A stretch of 64,000 nucleotides of DNA from CF-39 sp036000705. Lineage in GTDB: Bacteria > Chloroflexota > Limnocylindria > P2-11E. A model generated the notes under the pieces. That model was not told where the DNA came from. It saw nothing but the letters and a program-made list of their open reading frames with translations, and ran no database searches. The stretch is taken from assembly GCA_036000705.1 (NCBI GenBank), contig DASYUY010000112.1, forward strand, positions 48,083 through 112,082, written 5' to 3'. The first letter of the stretch is position 1. Every line of letters begins with the position of its first letter. The translations under genes and the position numbers were made by a program. Shown here piece by piece: positions 62,675 to 64,000 of the stretch.

Positions 62675-64000
62675 TCAGCCCTCCAACCGCGGGTGATACG
62701 GCACGTCGATGACGACGGTGTCTGGCCGAAAGAGGAGCGCGGCCTTGAGACGGAAGGCCGTCTGGCTGTGGAGGATGAACTCCCACCAGTGGCGCGGAAC
62801 GTACTCGGCAAGGACCACGGTGATCGGGCCGGGCTCGCGCTCCGCGATCCGGTCGATGTAGCGCAGCAGCGGCTGGAGGAGTGTCCGGAACGGCGACACG
62901 ATGACGTCGAGCGGAAGCTCGCGCCCGTCCGCTGAGCGTCGTCCCGCCCACCGCGCCCAGCGTTCGCGGAATGAGATCGCGGTCTCTTCGCTGGTCGCGA
63001 GGTGGACCGCGCGCACCTTCGGCGAGACGGAGCAGGCGAACGCGAGCGCGCGCACCGCCGCGCGATCGAGACGCGCGATCGGCACAAGGACGGCGGGTGG
63101 CGACAACGGTATGAGGGGCGCATCGAGGTCTTCGAGCGTGAGGGCGTCCGCAACCGTCCGGTAGTGGCGGTAGATGGCGCTGAGCAGAAGGACGAGGACC
63201 GGGAGCACGAAGAGCACCATCCAGGCGCCGCGCTCGAACTTGGTCACCGCCACCACGACGAGCGTCACTGACGTCGCCACGACGCCCACGGCGTTGAGGG
63301 CGAGGCGCCAGCGCCAGCCGCGCTCGCGCCGCGCATACCAGCGGCGCAGGAGCCCGGCCTGCGCCAGCGTGAACGCGAGGAACACGCCGATGGTGTAGAG
63401 CGGAATGAGCGCGGTGACGCTTCCGCCGAAGCCGGCGAGTACGGCGGCGGCGATGAGCGCCAGCGCGACGATGCCGACGGAGAACGCGAGCCGGTCGCCG
63501 CGATAGGCGAACTGCCGCGGCATGAAGCGGTCCTCCGCCAGGACCGATGCGAGGCGCGGAAAGCCCGTGAAGCCGGTGTTCGCCGCAAGCACAAGGAGGA
63601 CCGATGTGGCGATCTGGACGAGGTAGTAGTACGGACCGATTCCTACGAACGACCGCGTCACGATGCTGTTGAGCGTCTCGGCCTCGTGCTGGTCGGGCAC
63701 GGCGCCGATGGTCGTGGCGAGGAACGAGATGCCGAGGAAGACGCTCCCGAAGAACGTCCCCATGAGGACGACGGTGATGATCCCGTTGCGCGCCTCGGGC
63801 GGCTTGAGGCTCGGTGTCCCATTAGCCACCGCCTCCGCGCCGGTGAGCGCGACGGATCCCGACGAGAAAGCGCGCAGGATGAGCAGCACGCCGAGCGCCT
63901 CGGTGCCGGTCGCGTCGAATGGTGTCGGCGGCTGGGCCGCCGTAGGAGCCGCACCCAATGCGATCTGTGCGGTCCCGTAGGCGATGAGCCCGCCGATCGC
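62675..64000 (-). CDS. KimA-like APC-superfamily permease with C-terminal Usp-like domain (partial)
   Basis: The gene continues beyond the right edge (its start is not in the window). At least 442 residues remain. The membrane part has APC-type helices with YFAYRGDRLAFSVG-like loops, TGAEAVANGTPSLKPPEARN, and FGTTNTGF-type segments; the cytosolic C-terminal ~150 residues (VLVPIARLDRAAVRALAFACSVSP ... ITVVLAEYVPRHWWEFILHSQ) resemble a universal-stress-like domain. This domain order matches KimA/YdaO potassium importers, so K+ or amino-acid uptake is possible. Transported substrate cannot be set from sequence. Confidence 0.8.
   Translation of the reverse strand, partial: AIGGLIAYGTAQIALGAAPTAAQPPTPFDATGTEALGVLLILRAFSSGSVALTGAEAVANGTPSLKPPEARNGIITVVLMGTFFGSVFLGISFLATTIGAVPDQHEAETLNSIVTRSFVGIGPYYYLVQIATSVLLVLAANTGFTGFPRLASVLAEDRFMPRQFAYRGDRLAFSVGIVALALIAAAVLAGFGGSVTALIPLYTIGVFLAFTLAQAGLLRRWYARRERGWRWRLALNAVGVVATSVTLVVVAVTKFERGAWMVLFVLPVLVLLLSAIYRHYRTVADALTLEDLDAPLIPLSPPAVLVPIARLDRAAVRALAFACSVSPKVRAVHLATSEETAISFRERWARWAGRRSADGRELPLDVIVSPFRTLLQPLLRYIDRIAEREPGPITVVLAEYVPRHWWEFILHSQTAFRLKAALLFRPDTVVIDVPYHPRLEG

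Overview
The window is GC-rich, densely packed bacterial chromosome with no rRNA, tRNA, CRISPR, insertion sequence or phage genes that I can see. Rho, an HspR-controlled Hsp20/Lon/CbpA/ClpB block, SARP and XRE-TPR regulators, FchA beside FolD, MoCo genes and many GTG starts suggest an aerobic, free-living Terrabacteria lineage, most likely Chloroflexota (Limnocylindria-like) or a neighbour. That placement is inference from gene content; no marker gene fixes it.

Layout. 1-9.3 kb, mostly minus strand: an ICMT-like methyltransferase cut by the edge, a DUF72 protein, a Na/Pi transporter, an Ig-like surface protein, citrate synthase (plus strand), a propeller-redoxin lipoprotein, a small lipoprotein, a P1 peptidase and a membrane protein. 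9.3-11.4 kb: a TetR gene overlapping a PEP-synthase-like protein that lacks the ATP-grasp domain. 11.4-17.3 kb: tandem M20 amidohydrolases, Rho, a winged-helix/degenerate-GGDEF protein and an orphan response regulator. 17.3-24.3 kb: Maf, molybdate ABC transporter, HTH-TOBE regulator, moeA, moaC, mog and psuG. 24.3-28.4 kb: site-2 protease, DEAD-box helicase, HIT protein, M20 peptidase.

28.4-34.1 kb is a one-carbon/methionine module. A SAM-I riboswitch with its own terminator precedes metF and two MetE-like genes, one with and one without the zinc ligands, then an APH-fold kinase. Divergent from these are a cyclodeaminase-family (FchA-like) gene and a folD whose three cyclohydrolase residues are all replaced. 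34.1-44.4 kb: XRE-TPR regulator, glpX, glycerate kinase, a GNAT/GT4/PIG-L/APH operon, a lipoprotein, and an AAA+ ATPase followed in frame by a LuxR helix-turn-helix remnant. 44.4-54.1 kb: purH, acylphosphatase, polX, a second XRE-TPR regulator divergent from a 60-residue secreted peptide gene, dtd, a methyltransferase, a SARP regulator with an 11-bp-spaced direct repeat, and an M28 lipoprotein peptidase.

54.2-62.7 kb is a protein quality-control block, hspR-hsp20-lon-cbpA-clpB, reading leftward from a promoter that contains a HAIR-like operator, with a divergent short Hsp70-family gene. ClpB has Ala at the NBD1 Walker-B glutamate. The right edge cuts a KimA-like APC permease.

A window-wide pattern: many genes have a TANNNT hexamer 12-13 bases before the start codon and no Shine-Dalgarno, so leaderless transcription is probably common here. 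I used it to choose several start codons.
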